Part shown: one piece after another, positions 10,122 through 23,265 of the stretch
Position numbering within the stretch: position 1 is the first letter of the stretch
Layout of the letters: each line of letters begins with the position of its first letter
Made by a program: the position numbers and the translations under genes
The notes under the pieces: model-generated
What the model saw: only the letters and a program-made list of their open reading frames with translations
Database searches by the model: none
Told to the model about the DNA's origin: nothing
Assembly (NCBI GenBank): GCA_001579985.1
Contig: LRSR01000805.1
Location: 1-24,374, forward strand
Reading direction: 5' to 3'
DNA: 24,374 nt
Source of the DNA: Hypsibius dujardini
Lineage: Eukaryota > Tardigrada > Eutardigrada > Parachela > Hypsibiidae

Positions 10122-10242
10122 CACACGGAGCAAAAACCTTGCCTGACCGAATTAAGCACTTTACCTCGCGGCTATTATTACAACATGCGTCAAACGAGTG
10201 TAGTGGCTTAACTCGGTTAGCGCAAGGTTTTTGCCAGATGTG
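10122..10242. mobile_element. MITE-like element, copy 1 (family C)
   Basis: A 121-bp element with inverted ends of about 40 bp: left CACACGGAGCAAAAACCTTG, right the complement of CACATCTGGCAAAAACCTTG. TA flanks both ends (10120-10121 and 10243-10244). The stem continues inward as TGACCGAATTAAGC opposite GCTTAACTCGGTTA. A second copy is at 22624-22748. It lies about 400 bases upstream of the YY1 start. Confidence 0.82.
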
Positions 10243-10638
10243 TACAGTCCGAATGTATTGGGCCGATTAGCTGCTCTCGGTTCCGTAATGCTCTGTAATG
10301 CAATCTAATGCTATAATGTAATGTAATGTTCTGTTACAGTGATATGTAATGTTCTGTCACAGTGATAGACCACAGAGCACAGACCGCTCACACATTTAGC
10401 AGTGCAACGGCGATATTTAGCCTGACCAGCTACGCTGTTACGCAGTGAGCGGTTAACTTTTCGCCGCTTCGGTTCGTTATTTTGCCTCTCTGCGTTCCAG
10501 TTTAGCGTCCTGGCGCTGTGCGAACTTTTTTTTTCGTTGCGAACTACTAATTTTCATTTGAGTAATATTGCCACAATTATTCTCTTTCAAGCCGACTCCT
10601 CCCTGACCGTATAATTTAGTGGATAAGTACACCGAAAC

Positions 10639-12967
<2,329 letters not shown>

Positions 12968-13295
12968 GGAGTGCTTAGGCTGTTCGCCGTTCTAAGTTTT
13001 CTTCTCGCAATCTGTTAGATGTTATTCACACAGGCTCAGGTGGGCTTAAGATTTTTTCATGAACCGACGATCTCGCCAAGTTGTTAATTCATTTATTCGT
13101 GTCATGCCGTGTCGCTCTTCCTACTTTTATTGATCTTTTTTCATGTTGTCTTGTTTTGGGTTGTTATTGGCCGAACTTAATGCTTTGTGTTACTGAATAA
13201 TTGGAATGAATTGACTACTCAGAAAGACTAACAGGTTCACCTCGGGATGAGTTGACACGATTGCTCTGGCTGAAACGGTAGCATTCGTTTTATCC

Positions 13296-13354
13296 TATCT
13301 GTCTGCCTGTCTGTCTGTTTGTCTATCTTTTTGTCCATCTATCTATTGGTCGGT

Positions 13355-13434
<80 letters not shown>

Positions 13435-13472
13435 GTCTGGCCGGCTGTCTTGAGTGTCTGTCTGCCTGTTTA
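13296..13472 (+). repeat. TCTG array with a pure (CCTG)n core
   Basis: Degenerate TGTC/TATC units flank about twenty uninterrupted CCTG units (13355-13432). This is the only array in the window dominated by CCTG rather than CTGT. Confidence 0.93.
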
Positions 13473-13749
13473 CTGTGGGCGTCTGACGGTCAAGTCGTTT
13501 ATCTATCTCCCCGCCTGCCATTTCGTGAGATTCACAGTCAACAAACGATGTTTTAAGCAGACAGATAATAGTCAAGAGTTCTACTACTGCAGAACACTAA
13601 TTTTTCCCGTTTCGTATAAATGTTTTCCCGCTTTGAAAGCTGCTCGTGTAACATATGAGTGCCAACATTTTCGCCCGAGTATTCTGCTTAGTATATATTG
13701 CCTAAGAGTAGAGGAGATCACAGGTCGCGGTCGCTGATTTGATTCCCGT

Positions 13750-13957
13750 CTATTCAGTGGCTAAATCTCGATGCGCCGCGGAGGTGCTCTGGAAGTCTTC
13801 CGACATTCGTTGGCCTCCGGTGGACGTGGATTTGCGGAAGGTGTTGTTGACGGGCATGGAGAAGCGGCTGACCGGGCCCTGCGCCTGGTTCTGCGCCTGC
13901 AGGGACTTTCGGATTTGGGCGTTCACGATGGCATTGTTGAGGGCGTTGTTGTTAGCT
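13750..13957 (-). CDS. Coding-like segment, possible alternative last exon of the unrecognised gene
   Basis: On the minus strand an acceptor-like TTTTTGAAG precedes an open frame that encodes about 68 residues (NNNALNNAIVNAQIRKSLQA, then a Q/S/T-rich tail ending RDLATE) and a TAG stop. It is GC-rich, unlike its AT-rich flank. The frame stays open upstream to 14082 (GRVHVVRRIDDDGF), but I found no acceptor for that part. It could be a last exon joined to the gene at 14224-15479, part of a separate small gene, or chance. No matching donor of the right phase was found in the upstream exon, so confidence is low. Confidence 0.3.
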
Positions 13958-14223
13958 TCAAAAACAGAGAGACACCCTCTCAATCCGACCAAAAACTGCA
14001 CGATATCTACGCATGTATACCCAAGGCACATTACCCGGAATCCGTCGTCATCGATCCGTCTCACAACGTGTACACGGCCCATGCGTGTGTGTATATTAGT
14101 ACGTAAAATAAAACTAAATATACGGATATATGTAATTCAATATAAAATAGACAATTTTTTAAAATAAAAAACTAGTAACTAAATTATATGTATATGTTTT
14201 TATAAACAGATGGCCTGAATTTT

Positions 14224-15009
14224 TTACTCAGTCTCATTTTTATCGACGGCATTATTAAAAGGTGTTACGGGCGGCTGTGACACCGTTAGGATCTGTCGAC
14301 TCTGATCGGCAGCAGACGTCGTATGGCCGCCCACACTCTCGACGGTGGGACGCTGCCGTTCGGCAAGAATCTTCTGCAGGACGTCGTACGCCAAATAAAT
14401 GCCCGTGTCGGTGTAGTGGCCCTTCACTTCGTGAGCGGCAATGAGCGAGCTCCCGTGGCGCCTGACGCAGTGGTGGTGGATTTTATACCCTACAATTGAG
14501 GACATTGTCAAGGTATAGAATCCACACCGCCGCAACCACCACCACTTCCACAAATGAAGGAAAGTCTCGTTCGTCCTGTTCTACAGGGTAGGGGGCGAAA
14601 ATCTGATAGCGAACCCCCAAACGTAATTAGGAAATAAATTGGAAAAATTAGAAAAATCTTCTTTAATTTACCAAAACGCATGGGCTGTTTAGACGGATCG
14701 ATGCAGACGTCCCCGATGTCATCATCCACCATAGACGCATGCTCCTTAACCTCACCTACCGCAAACAAAAGGAACATATTGTCTAGCTTTTTTCAGCTTC
14801 TTGTCAAAAACTTTGTTCACCGTATGTCTGGCTGTGTGAATGCCCATTGTAATACATTTCTCCCTTTTGTAGGTGTTCCTGAGTTGTCTTTGTCTGTCCG
14901 TCTGTTTATCCGTCTCGGTCTGTCTGCTTGTCCATCTCTATATGTCTGTCTGTCTGTCTGTTTGTCTGTCTATCTGCCTGTCTGTTTGTCTTGTCTGTCT
15001 GTCTGTCTG

Positions 15010-15046
<37 letters not shown>

Positions 15047-15479
15047 CATGTTGATAGCCCAGACTGGAAATACCACGAATCCCCGTGACTGTCTCCTCTT
15101 GCCTGTGCCATGTGCACCCCCTTACCTTCAACGGCAACATTGGCAGCGGGGTCCAAATTTATCCCGAATTCATCGGCGGTGCGCGCCAGCAGCTGGCCCT
15201 TCTGCCACTCCTCATAGCCCGGTTCGCCCGGTTGCGGTTCAGCTGGACAGAGACACACCCTCATGTATTCATCACCTCGCTTCATTTCTACCGATCAAGA
15301 TTGACCACACACCAGAAACGGACGGACTCCTTACCCACGGACTGGAGGACGCCGGAGCGAGCAACCGCCCCGGAGAAGGGCTTCGACCGGTTGGCAATCG
15401 GTCCTGCCGCTCCCTGCGACATGCCCTGCGGCTGCTGGAGGTCCTTATATCCGCAGGCACAGCTGCAGACCGCACCCAT
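14224..15479 (-). CDS. Unrecognised small protein with MG...C-C-C N-terminus
   Basis: Four minus-strand exons with matching phases: 15335-15479, 15126-15242, 14672-14755 and 14224-14489, giving about 203 residues and a TAA stop. Donors are GTAAGG, GTAAGG and GTAAAT. The start reads MGAVCSCACGYKD; a Gly at position 2 followed by Cys 5, 7 and 9 is what N-myristoylated and palmitoylated membrane-tethered proteins show (inference). The middle has EEWQKGQLLARTADEFGINL and an acidic stretch (MVDDDIGD). The last exon has a His-rich start (YKIHHHCVRRHG) and a predicted helix (YLAYDVLQKILAERQ), ending in a polar tail. I do not recognise the family. The lysosomal anchor LAMTOR1 has a similar kind of lipidated start, but the rest does not match convincingly. 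The gene lies 378 bases downstream of the PDRG1 stop on the same strand. Confidence 0.6.
14888..15048 (+). repeat. (TGTC)n microsatellite in an intron of the unrecognised gene
   Basis: CTGT units with TCGT, TATC and TTGT variants, in the intron between exons 2 and 3 (14756-15125). In the sense of the minus-strand gene it reads GACA. Confidence 0.93.
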
Positions 15480-15857
15480 TTGAAAAACAATGGAACGTTT
15501 GCGTATGTTTTTTCAATCAGAGCATAAAAAGTAGTCCTTTAGGAGTATCACACTTGTGTTGGGTCCTGTTCACATTCCGAGTCGGGAAATACGGCGGTGA
15601 GACAATGAAAGTGCCCGATTCTGAGAAGGTCTCTCGGGGGGCACGTCACTTGAAACTACGTTCCTTTAGCAACAGAAACGCTTATATGCAACAATGAAGA
15701 AGAGTTTGAGACAAAGACCGTTGTTGAGATATAAGAAGGAAAAGGGAAGCGGAAACTTTCTTCCACTTTGGGGTCTGACTCGTTGGGATCAACGGAAAGA
15801 GTCGCTGTCAGCTATCACAGATTGTCTTGCTCGCACAATCGCCGCCGGGTCGAGGCG
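15480..15857. other. Short spacer between PDRG1 and the unrecognised gene
   Basis: Balanced composition and no repeats. It must hold both the PDRG1 3' end and the promoter of the downstream gene. No canonical polyadenylation hexamer or TATA box was found on the minus strand. The plus-strand frame at 15694-15933 overlaps the PDRG1 last exon and is a shadow. Confidence 0.5.
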
Positions 15858-17419
15858 CTACACTCGCGGTTTGATCATCTGGTGGACTGCGGCCATTTCA
15901 TCCTTGGAGAGGGGCTGCAGGTGGAAGCCCTGAATCTCCGGCTTGCCCAGCGCCTTATTCAGCTCGTTCACCTTCGGCTGTAAACCGTCGCGGGTCTTTT
16001 TGATCTCAGCGTCGAGATATTTCTGATCTATAACGTGGAGAAAGGCACATTTTCAAATTAGGTGTTACTGCAGCTGGCGGAACCCATGAAATCAACTAAT
16101 CAATCAATGGATTGATCAAACAATCAATCAATGGATTAATCAACCAATCAATCAATGGATTCATCAACCAAGCAATCAATGGATTCATCCACTAATCAAT
16201 CAATCAATGGATTCATCAAGCAATCAGTCTCTCATTCAATCTAACAATCAATTGAGCTCTCACAAATCAAAAATCCCCCAGCTTTTATCAGGCAAAATCT
16301 ATTTCAGACATGGAATTTATTAAAAAATCGAAGGAGTTTTTCGGAAAAGAGTGGTTATGGATTTTTGTCAGCTTCTTCAGCGGCTTTCCGGAAACCATAT
16401 TTTTTTGGTGTCGTAAAAAAGTCTCGGCGAAATAAGTCCCCTCATTTATGATGGTAAAATGTAACAGAACAGTCTGAAAATTAAAATCAGTCGCTAGCAA
16501 TTGTGTTCGATACAAAAAGGATTTTTTTTCCGAAAGCCAATATTGAAAATATTGATTGAAAAAAAGAGAAGTTCCTTGAAGAAAACCTTCCCCAACGATT
16601 TTGCTGGAAATTCCAATCAATCCATCAATCAATTCATCAGTCGCGTAGATAACGAAGTGTCTCAATCAAGCAATCCATTGCTGAACGCACGGCAAACCTT
16701 CATCGAGTGTGGTGATCAGCTGTTCCTTGGAAGTCCGGAAGAAAATGTCCCCAATTTTCATCCAGACGTGCTCCTCCTGCTGCATCAGCGGACTCGGCCG
16801 TCGAAGAGCCCTTCAAAATACGGTCCAAACAATCGGAGCGGGTGTAGGAATAACAAGGAAGGCAGTTGGAAAGTCGAACAATATGAGGTCGGGGTCCTGG
16901 AACGAGCCACTTTGACTTTTCCTTACACGAAAACAGGCCACCCGACGGAAACGGGCCATCGGGTGGCAGGGGGCGCTTTGTCCAAATTGATTCAACACGA
17001 ATGACTTACTGCACAGTCAGCGACCTCTACAGTGAGCATTTTCGACGGTAGAATGAAATCTTTTATTCCGTATTTAAACATGCTTGCACAATGTTTTTGC
17101 ACTTCTGATAAGTGTTCCAACGGGGTTATCCATTATTATCTGTCGTTCAATATCTTGGTTATACCCAAAAACTGCCTGGAAGTTATGATACCAGGGTGGC
17201 CCGTTCCAGGGTGGCCCGTTCCAGTGTGGCCCGTTTCAGGGTGCGGGAAAGCCAAAGTGGCCGTTCCAGGACCCCTACCTCATACCCCAACGCTTCTCGA
17301 TTCTTATTCCTGATCCGGTCCATGTCGATGATGCTGTGCCGGTCCGCGATAATTGCGTCGCCGAGTTTCTCCACCGTTTCCACTGACTTCAACAGGTCTG
17401 CTGTCGATAACTGCTCCAT
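15858..17419 (-). CDS. PDRG1: PDRG1, prefoldin-like subunit
   Basis: Three minus-strand exons: 17286-17419, 16698-16810 and 15858-16027, which join in frame to 138 residues (human PDRG1 has 133). The start MEQLSTADLLKSVETVEKLG is chosen as the ATG where the PDRG1 pattern begins; a longer frame begins 12 codons earlier. Matching stretches are DRIRNKNREAL near residues 35-45, MKIGDIFF in the middle, and at the end KVNELNKALGKPEIQGFHLQ followed by PLSKDEMAAV. Human PDRG1 has closely similar NREGL, GKPELKGFNL and LNQDELKAL. The fold is a two-helix coiled coil of the prefoldin beta type. PDRG1 is a small subunit of the prefoldin-like module of the R2TP/PAQosome co-chaperone, which assembles RNA polymerase and PIKK complexes. 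Intron 1 starts GTATGAG and contains an inverted repeat; intron 2 contains a 24-bp minisatellite. Confidence 0.88.
16096..16230. repeat. 24-bp minisatellite in PDRG1 intron 2
   Basis: The word CAATCAATGGATT recurs near 16107, 16131, 16155, 16179 and 16207, a 24-bp period with one 28-bp step. CAAT-rich tails continue on both sides, and isolated TCAATCAAT runs recur at 16615-16635. Confidence 0.85.
16882..17284. repeat. Inverted repeat in PDRG1 intron 1 touching the 5' splice site
   Basis: The plus-strand sequence from 16882 (TATGAGGTCGGGGTCCTGGA, continuing ACGAGCCACTTTGACTTTTC) is the inverse of 17284 downwards (TATGAGGTAGGGGTCCTGGA, continuing ACGGCCACTTTGGCTTTCC). The match is about 40 bases with few differences, and both arms then run into CGGGCCAYC-rich sequence. 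The 17284 end is the start of the intron (donor G at 17285), so in the pre-mRNA the 5' splice site can pair with sequence about 380 bases downstream. Confidence 0.75.
17190..17243 (+). repeat. 15-bp tandem repeat next to the PDRG1 donor
   Basis: Three to four copies of GGGTGGCCCGTTCCA with single-base variants, within the right arm of the intron 1 inverted repeat. Confidence 0.8.
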
Positions 17420-17536
17420 TATTATAACAATTTTACAACTACAAACAGTAAGCAATGCAAATCGAGGGAAAGAATCCGGAAGCCTGAACTATCAATTCAA
17501 TAGAGAACCATCCACGGAAATAAATTGAGACAGCTG

Positions 17537-17750
17537 TTCGTTCCCCGTTCGTTCCTGCAAAGTTTGCGTTCGTTCCTGCAAAGTTTGCGTTCGTTCCTGC
17601 AAAGTTTGCGTTCGTTCCTGCAAAATTTGCGTTCGTTCCTGCAAAGTTTCCGTTTGTTCTTGCAATGTTTACATTTGTTCTTGTAATATTTTTGTTTGTT
17701 CCTGCAATGTTTACGTTTGTTCCTGCAATGTTTACATTTGTTCTTAACCA
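17537..17750. repeat. 21-bp minisatellite upstream of PDRG1
   Basis: About ten copies of GTTCGTTCCTGCAAAGTTTG plus C, period 21. The first five are nearly identical; later ones drift to TTTGTTCCTGCAATGTTTAC. As 21 is a multiple of three, the minus strand stays open with a seven-residue period (RNERKLC in one frame, GTNANFA in another). About 1.7 units recur in the opposite orientation at 17829-17866. There is no sign that the array is translated. Confidence 0.92.
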
Positions 17751-18497
17751 CATCAAATGTTCAATCAATCAACTACTCGATGCAGCAGGCAGCTGCTTCT
17801 AGCAATAATTGGAAACAGAAGCACTGCACTGCAGGAACAAACGTAAACATTGCAGGAACAAAGGGAAATCCGCGTCCGTGTTGGGATTGACCCAAGAAGA
17901 AGTGGCGGAGTGATGAACTGCATAGAGTTCTGGAGAGCTTTCTGCCGTTTGACGTCTCTCGTTTGACGAAGCCCGCGCGGTTTCAGCGCCTGCGAGATGT
18001 GGGCTTTTGTTCGATTATTACTCCGGCTTAAATATTTCATTTTCTTTTGAATTAAATTTGTCCGTCGCTTCGTAGTATGTCGCTGCAAAAAGGGCTGCGG
18101 GAAGAGAGGTGGCTCTTTCAGGTTTCATCAGATTTGAGGTCAGGTGAGTCTAGGTTTCGTCGACGCGTTGGGTGACTGATTGGTTGATTGATTTGCCGTT
18201 TTGGCCTCATCTTCCTTTCGTGCAAGTTCCACCTTCCCTCTTTTAGTCCACGTTTACTTTTACTTGCACGAGTGCTGACCATGATTGCTTCCCTTTAGGC
18301 GATCATTACAGTTGTAATACTGGTGCGAAGTCCACATTCCGAGCGCAAGATCCCACCATTTAGACATCGGTCGAGTAATGATGAACCTTAAGATTGTACT
18401 GAGTACCGGTACAGTACACACGGTGGGCCTATTGACTTTTCTCCCACCACTCGTTTGCGACAGGGAGGGCCAAACCTCCGAAGTGACTTTGGATTGA

Positions 18498-18503
18498 TTT
18501 AAT
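18498..18503 (-). terminator. Candidate polyadenylation signal ATTAAA for the RhoGEF
   Basis: On the minus strand ATTAAA lies about 215 bases after the RhoGEF stop codon. ATTAAA is the commonest natural variant of AATAAA. Only position supports it. Confidence 0.3.
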
Positions 18504-18716
18504 AATACGGAACGGCGAATCGTCAAAACGCCAAACCGTCCCAACGAAAAGCTCGTTGAAGCGGCAATGAACGTTCACACCAGGCTGGCTGTTTCTGGGC
18601 ATCACGGATCTTCATACTTCAACTGAACCGAACAACAAGACCGAAAACAATGGAGAAAAAACCCTTACGAGCACAACAAGGTGTATAATCTGTACAGTAG
18701 ACCATCAATGCATTCA

Positions 18717-19046
18717 TTACAGGAAAGTGCGTTTCTTATCACTAGATTTCTTTTTGCTCGAAGCGGGGGAGATCGCAGGAGGGGTCTGCTCTTTGCCGCC
18801 AGCCACGACGCTAGTCTTCTCCGACAGATGCATCAGGTTGCTGATGCCGATGCCGAGTTTTGCCTCCGATGCGGCGCGAAGATGTGGTCGAGGTAGCGTG
18901 CTATCCGTCTTGTCCTGTCCGTCGTACAAGCTCCTCATCTGTTAAAGGGAACCAGCAAAACTGAGGGAACAGGAACTGCCAGATCGTCAAATAGTTGCCC
19001 GTTTTCTGTTTGTGTCTGTCTATCTGTCTGTCTATCTGTCTATCTT

Positions 19047-19093
<47 letters not shown>

Positions 19094-19125
19094 GCCTGCA
19101 TGCATGCATGCCTGCCTGTCTGTCA

Positions 19126-19159
<34 letters not shown>

Positions 19160-22100
19160 GTCTGTTTCTCTGTCTGCCTGTTTGTCTGTATGCATAAATG
19201 TCTGAAACGTGCCCGTACCTTGTCCTTGGCACTCGCTCCGGTTTTCTGTACAAGCGACTCCATACTGCCCCGCCAATTACTGATAGAAAACGGCGAATGG
19301 CTTTTTTCCCGATGCGTTTCATTGACTGTCGGTCGTAGCAATTGATTATTTGCTGCTGGAATCACCGCCGGCATCGGCGGCGCCACTGGTATCCGAATGG
19401 GATTCAGTGACTGCGACGACGCCAGCAACGGCCGTGCCCGATGATCAGTCTGGGATGGCACCGACGGGAGCGGTGGTAGAGCACGACCATCGACGTAGGA
19501 GCCACCCAAAGGAAGCGGTGCGACGAGGTGCTGATGGTACGGGTTGACTGGCGGTTTGCGGTCTTCGTAATGCGGCGGAGGAGGTAACGGCTGCGGTGCG
19601 GAAACGGGCAGCGTCGGTTGACATTGAAAGATCTGTACATAGGGCGCAGCAGTGCTAAGCTTCACTTCTAGGCCGGCTTCGCGCAGTTTGTCACATTGGA
19701 TGAACATGGCGTTCCGTTGCCGCTCTATGTCCATCGTGTCGGTCTTCAACTTTGCCTGGAAAGAACAGACAATCAAAACATGTCGGCGAAGAGAAATAGA
19801 AAGTCAAACACATTGCTGGACAGACACGCAGTCAGACAGACAGACAGACAGACAGACGGACAGACAGACAGACAAATAAACAGGCCCTCAGGCAGACTAG
19901 AATGAAACAGTTATGTCAAACAAAGCTGAAACAGTGCGAACGATCACGTACTGCGTCTCTGTCCAATTCATGCCGCTGCCGTTTGAGTTCCTGTGTCTCA
20001 GCATCTCGGTCCGCGAAATACTGGCTCTTTTCTTTGGAGAAGGACTCCTGTAGTCTCCGGAGCGTCTCAAGCGTCTCGGAATGCTTGTCGACCTTTTTAC
20101 TAGCTTCCAACGCGGCAACCCGGTGTTGACTTTCCGCAAACTTTGCATTCAAACTGCAAATAATATAAAAATTCCCGTGGGGCACAGACAAATCAGCAGA
20201 CATGGACGGTGGATGTATATAGATGATTCACTGAAACCCTACTAAAAAATGTTACCTCTCAAAGGCGGTGGACTGACGGGCAACAGCATCGGACAGTTGA
20301 TTCAAGTACCACTGGAGTTGGAGGGCGGACGGCAGGACCGACGCTTGCTCATCGGCCAGGTAGGTGGACGCGCGTGGACTCGAACCGGGACTGGAAGAGA
20401 TTGCACTGGACGATGAATAATCACCGCACGAATCACGGGATGATGAGATCAGAGAGGAGACACCGAGGCTGGAACCACTTTTGTCCGATTTGCTGAGGTG
20501 GCTGTTGGCTTTCAGAGAGCCGGCGGCAAGCGGAGGCCTTCGAGAACGATTTTGGTCCTACCGAAGTAACGGGTCAGTCAGCAATTAGTCGATATTACAG
20601 ACAGACAGATAAATAGATAAACAGACTAGACAGACAGACAGACAGCTAGACAGACAGACAGACAGACAGCTAGACAGACAGACAGCGAGGCAAGTAGACA
20701 AACACACCGCAACATATGCAGCGTTAATCCCAATCCAGACAATTAGTCGATGTCCTACCTTCATACTGGTGGACCGAGACGCATTCCGTAGGGCTTCTGC
20801 TTCCTTGCTGCCGTCGAATCCGTTGAAAGTACCGTGTCGCTTATGCCCGGGTGACGCATCGGCTGGTGGTGGCGGGAGGATGAGATCATTACCCGTCCCC
20901 GATGAGGCTTGACTTATCAATGTACCATCATCAGAAGCGGCTTGGTTGGTTGGCGAAAACGCACATGGCAGTGATGCAAGTTTTTCCACCTCCAGCAAGG
21001 CCGCTTTTATGGTGGCCTGCATCTGCTCGGTGCCAGGGTTCTCCTCGGAGACCGTCAGGAGAGGCGGGAGGTGCATGCGAGACCGTGGAATTCCGGCATA
21101 GTCAATCATTCGTTCAATCAGGCCGGATTTCTCCTGGCAGAGCCGAGAGATGTCTGCGTCTTTCTCCTCACAGGCGGCTGTAACGGGGAGGATATAGAAA
21201 TAAGATCGAAAGGGCCAGACTGTACCTGTATCTGTCTGTCTGTCTGTTTGTCTGTATTTTCAAACGTACAGATCGTTTCCCGAATCTTGAGCAAGTGTGC
21301 CTCGTCGATCACAAAATCCTCCTCCAGCGGATCATTCATCCCGTCCTGGCTGTGCATCATAAGCACCATCTTGGCGTTTTCAATCTCCACCTGCCACTTT
21401 TCCCGCTCTTTAGGATCCGTACAGGTGATCTCATAGTTCAACGAGGGGGACTTGTCGCCCTTCTGCCACTTGATGATCATCAGAGTGGCCTCTTTGGCGC
21501 CGCTGGTCTCCGGCTTGACTCGCATGCAGTACACCTTGTCCAGGTAAATAACGGGCGGCTTCTTGTCCACGAACTGAGCAAACGACAGTTTTTGGCTGTT
21601 CTTCGAGTCCTGGAGGAAGACGATGGCGTCGTTAAGAAGCAGCACACGGAGAGGCTTCTTGGCGTCCTTGCTGAGGATAGTTCCTTCGTAGAGGAGTACC
21701 CGGTCGAGAAGGTTGTGCTTCTGCAAATGTAGTCAACAAAAAATGTCACCCAAATCTTTCATTCAAATCACCACTGAGGAGTTTCGGTAACACAATTCAG
21801 CAGAAAACGTAAAAAGACAGGCCAATTTAGGCAGACATGCAGTCATACTCATGCGAGGAGAAAGCTGTAAATGACGCAGACACAGACAGGTAAAGACCAG
21901 TAAAAAAATACCCAAGATAATGGATTTCACAAGCAGATGATTTAAACAGAAGACGTATAAAAAACAAACAGACAAACAGACAGACAGACAGCCAGACAGA
22001 AAGATAGGCAGACATACAGACAGGCAGACAGACAGCTCGATAGACAGACAGTATGACAAACAAACAGGCAGGCAGATAGACAGACAGATAGGCAGGAAGA

Positions 22101-23228
22101 CAAACAGACAAATAGACAGACAAAGAGATAGACAGATAGATAGAATCTTGACAGACAATGAGACAGAAAACACACCTTCCAAGTTTCTCCATCGACCACA
22201 GCAGTGGTCACGAGCTCCATCTGCTTGTAGATCTCCGCCAGGCGCTCTCTCCGTTCAGCGATCGCCATAGAACGGTTTACATGACTCAAAAATTCTTTGA
22301 TGCATTCGTGGGCTCGGATAACAACCGCATAGTCTGGATTTGACTCTAAACACAACAGCAGAGCTAGTAAACATGCTCAATTAACCGAAAATCGACCCAT
22401 AGCATCTAAACATAAGCAAGTCAGATAGTATACCTTCCGTATGCTTCAGGATCTCTTTGACAAGCAGCTCGTACTTCGTCATCCGGTATGTGATAAAGGC
22501 GTAACAGCTAGGAATATCAAATGTTCCAGATCTGCACTTCAGGAGATCGATTTGTTCCTGTGCAAGAAAAATCCAAATTCACCATTAAAAACTTATACCT
22601 TGGCTTTACAAAATAACTATATACACACGTGGCAAAAACCTTGCCCTGACCGAATTAAGCACTTCAACTCGGGGCTGTGTACAACAGCGCGCGATACATC
22701 GATCGAGTGTAATGGCTTGACTCGGTTAGCGCAAGATTTTTGCCTGTGTCTGTCTTTTACCTTATGGAATTCCTTAAAACTTCTATCCTGTTCCAACTTC
22801 TCCTTCGTCTTCTTGAGGGTGACTTTCTGGAGACCGCAAAAGCCCGCGTAAGTCCGCTTCATCATATCGCCACGATCGCCGCTGAACTGAAAACATGAAA
22901 CCGGGGATGTGAAATAATTTTCCCGTAGCGCTCAAAAACTCGTGAGTCATTTTAATGATGATGGAACATAAGGCTCAAGACTTACCTGCTCAATGAGAAC
23001 GTCTCCGATGGTCGCCACCACTGGGTCTTGATCTTGTCGCTTTCTGAGACGTTGGAGGAAGGCCACGTGGAGCTGCGAAATTTCTTCCAGGCACGGAAAT
23101 ACCTGGTGGATTTGATCATCGGTCCAGCCCAGCTTTTCCCGCATGCCTTTGATGATGTAGATCTGAAAAGAAAATAAGAGATCGATTATGACTGTATGTC
23201 TGTCTGTTTGTCTGTCTGTCTGTGTGAG

Positions 23229-23265
<37 letters not shown>

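Larger units (their letters stand above)
9284..10638. other. Spacer between tetraspanin 3 and YY1
   Basis: Contains the tetraspanin 3 3' end with a polyadenylation signal (9515-9520), a very AT-rich block of AAATT and TTAAA words (about 9640-9970), a MITE copy (10122-10242), two tandem copies of a 23-bp unit with core TGTAATGTTCTGTTACAGTG (10322-10367), and a balanced-composition stretch from about 10380 that probably holds the YY1 promoter and leader. The frame at 9984-10211 runs into the MITE and is not taken as a gene. Confidence 0.6.
12968..14223. other. Convergent spacer between YY1 and the minus-strand gene
   Basis: Holds the YY1 3' untranslated region, for which I found no canonical AATAAA close to the stop, then a TCTG/CCTG array (13296-13472). 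Minus-strand coding-like sequence lies at 13750-13957 (entered separately). Bases 14100-14220 are AT-rich. Confidence 0.5.
17420..18716. other. Spacer between RhoGEF and PDRG1
   Basis: Contains the PDRG1 leader, a 21-bp minisatellite (17537-17750) with an inverted partial copy at 17829-17866, and from about 17880 unremarkable balanced sequence forming the RhoGEF 3' flank. A variant polyadenylation hexamer for the RhoGEF is at 18498-18503. A short plus-strand frame with a strong CAG/GTGAGT donor (18077-18143) is noted as a finding but not called as a gene. Confidence 0.5.

Noticed and set aside
9984-10211. 75-codon plus-strand frame upstream of YY1
   Set aside because: Half of it lies in the MITE copy at 10122-10242. 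No splice signals or family resemblance.
17439-17768. Repeat protein with period RNERKLC or GTNANFA upstream of PDRG1
   Set aside because: The 21-bp unit keeps the frame open by arithmetic. No splice or start evidence shows translation, so it is kept only as a repeat and a finding.
19650-21732. Plus-strand frames across the RhoGEF exons, such as 21295-21732
   Set aside because: Antisense shadows of the DH-PH and coiled-coil exons, whose minus-strand phases join into one protein.
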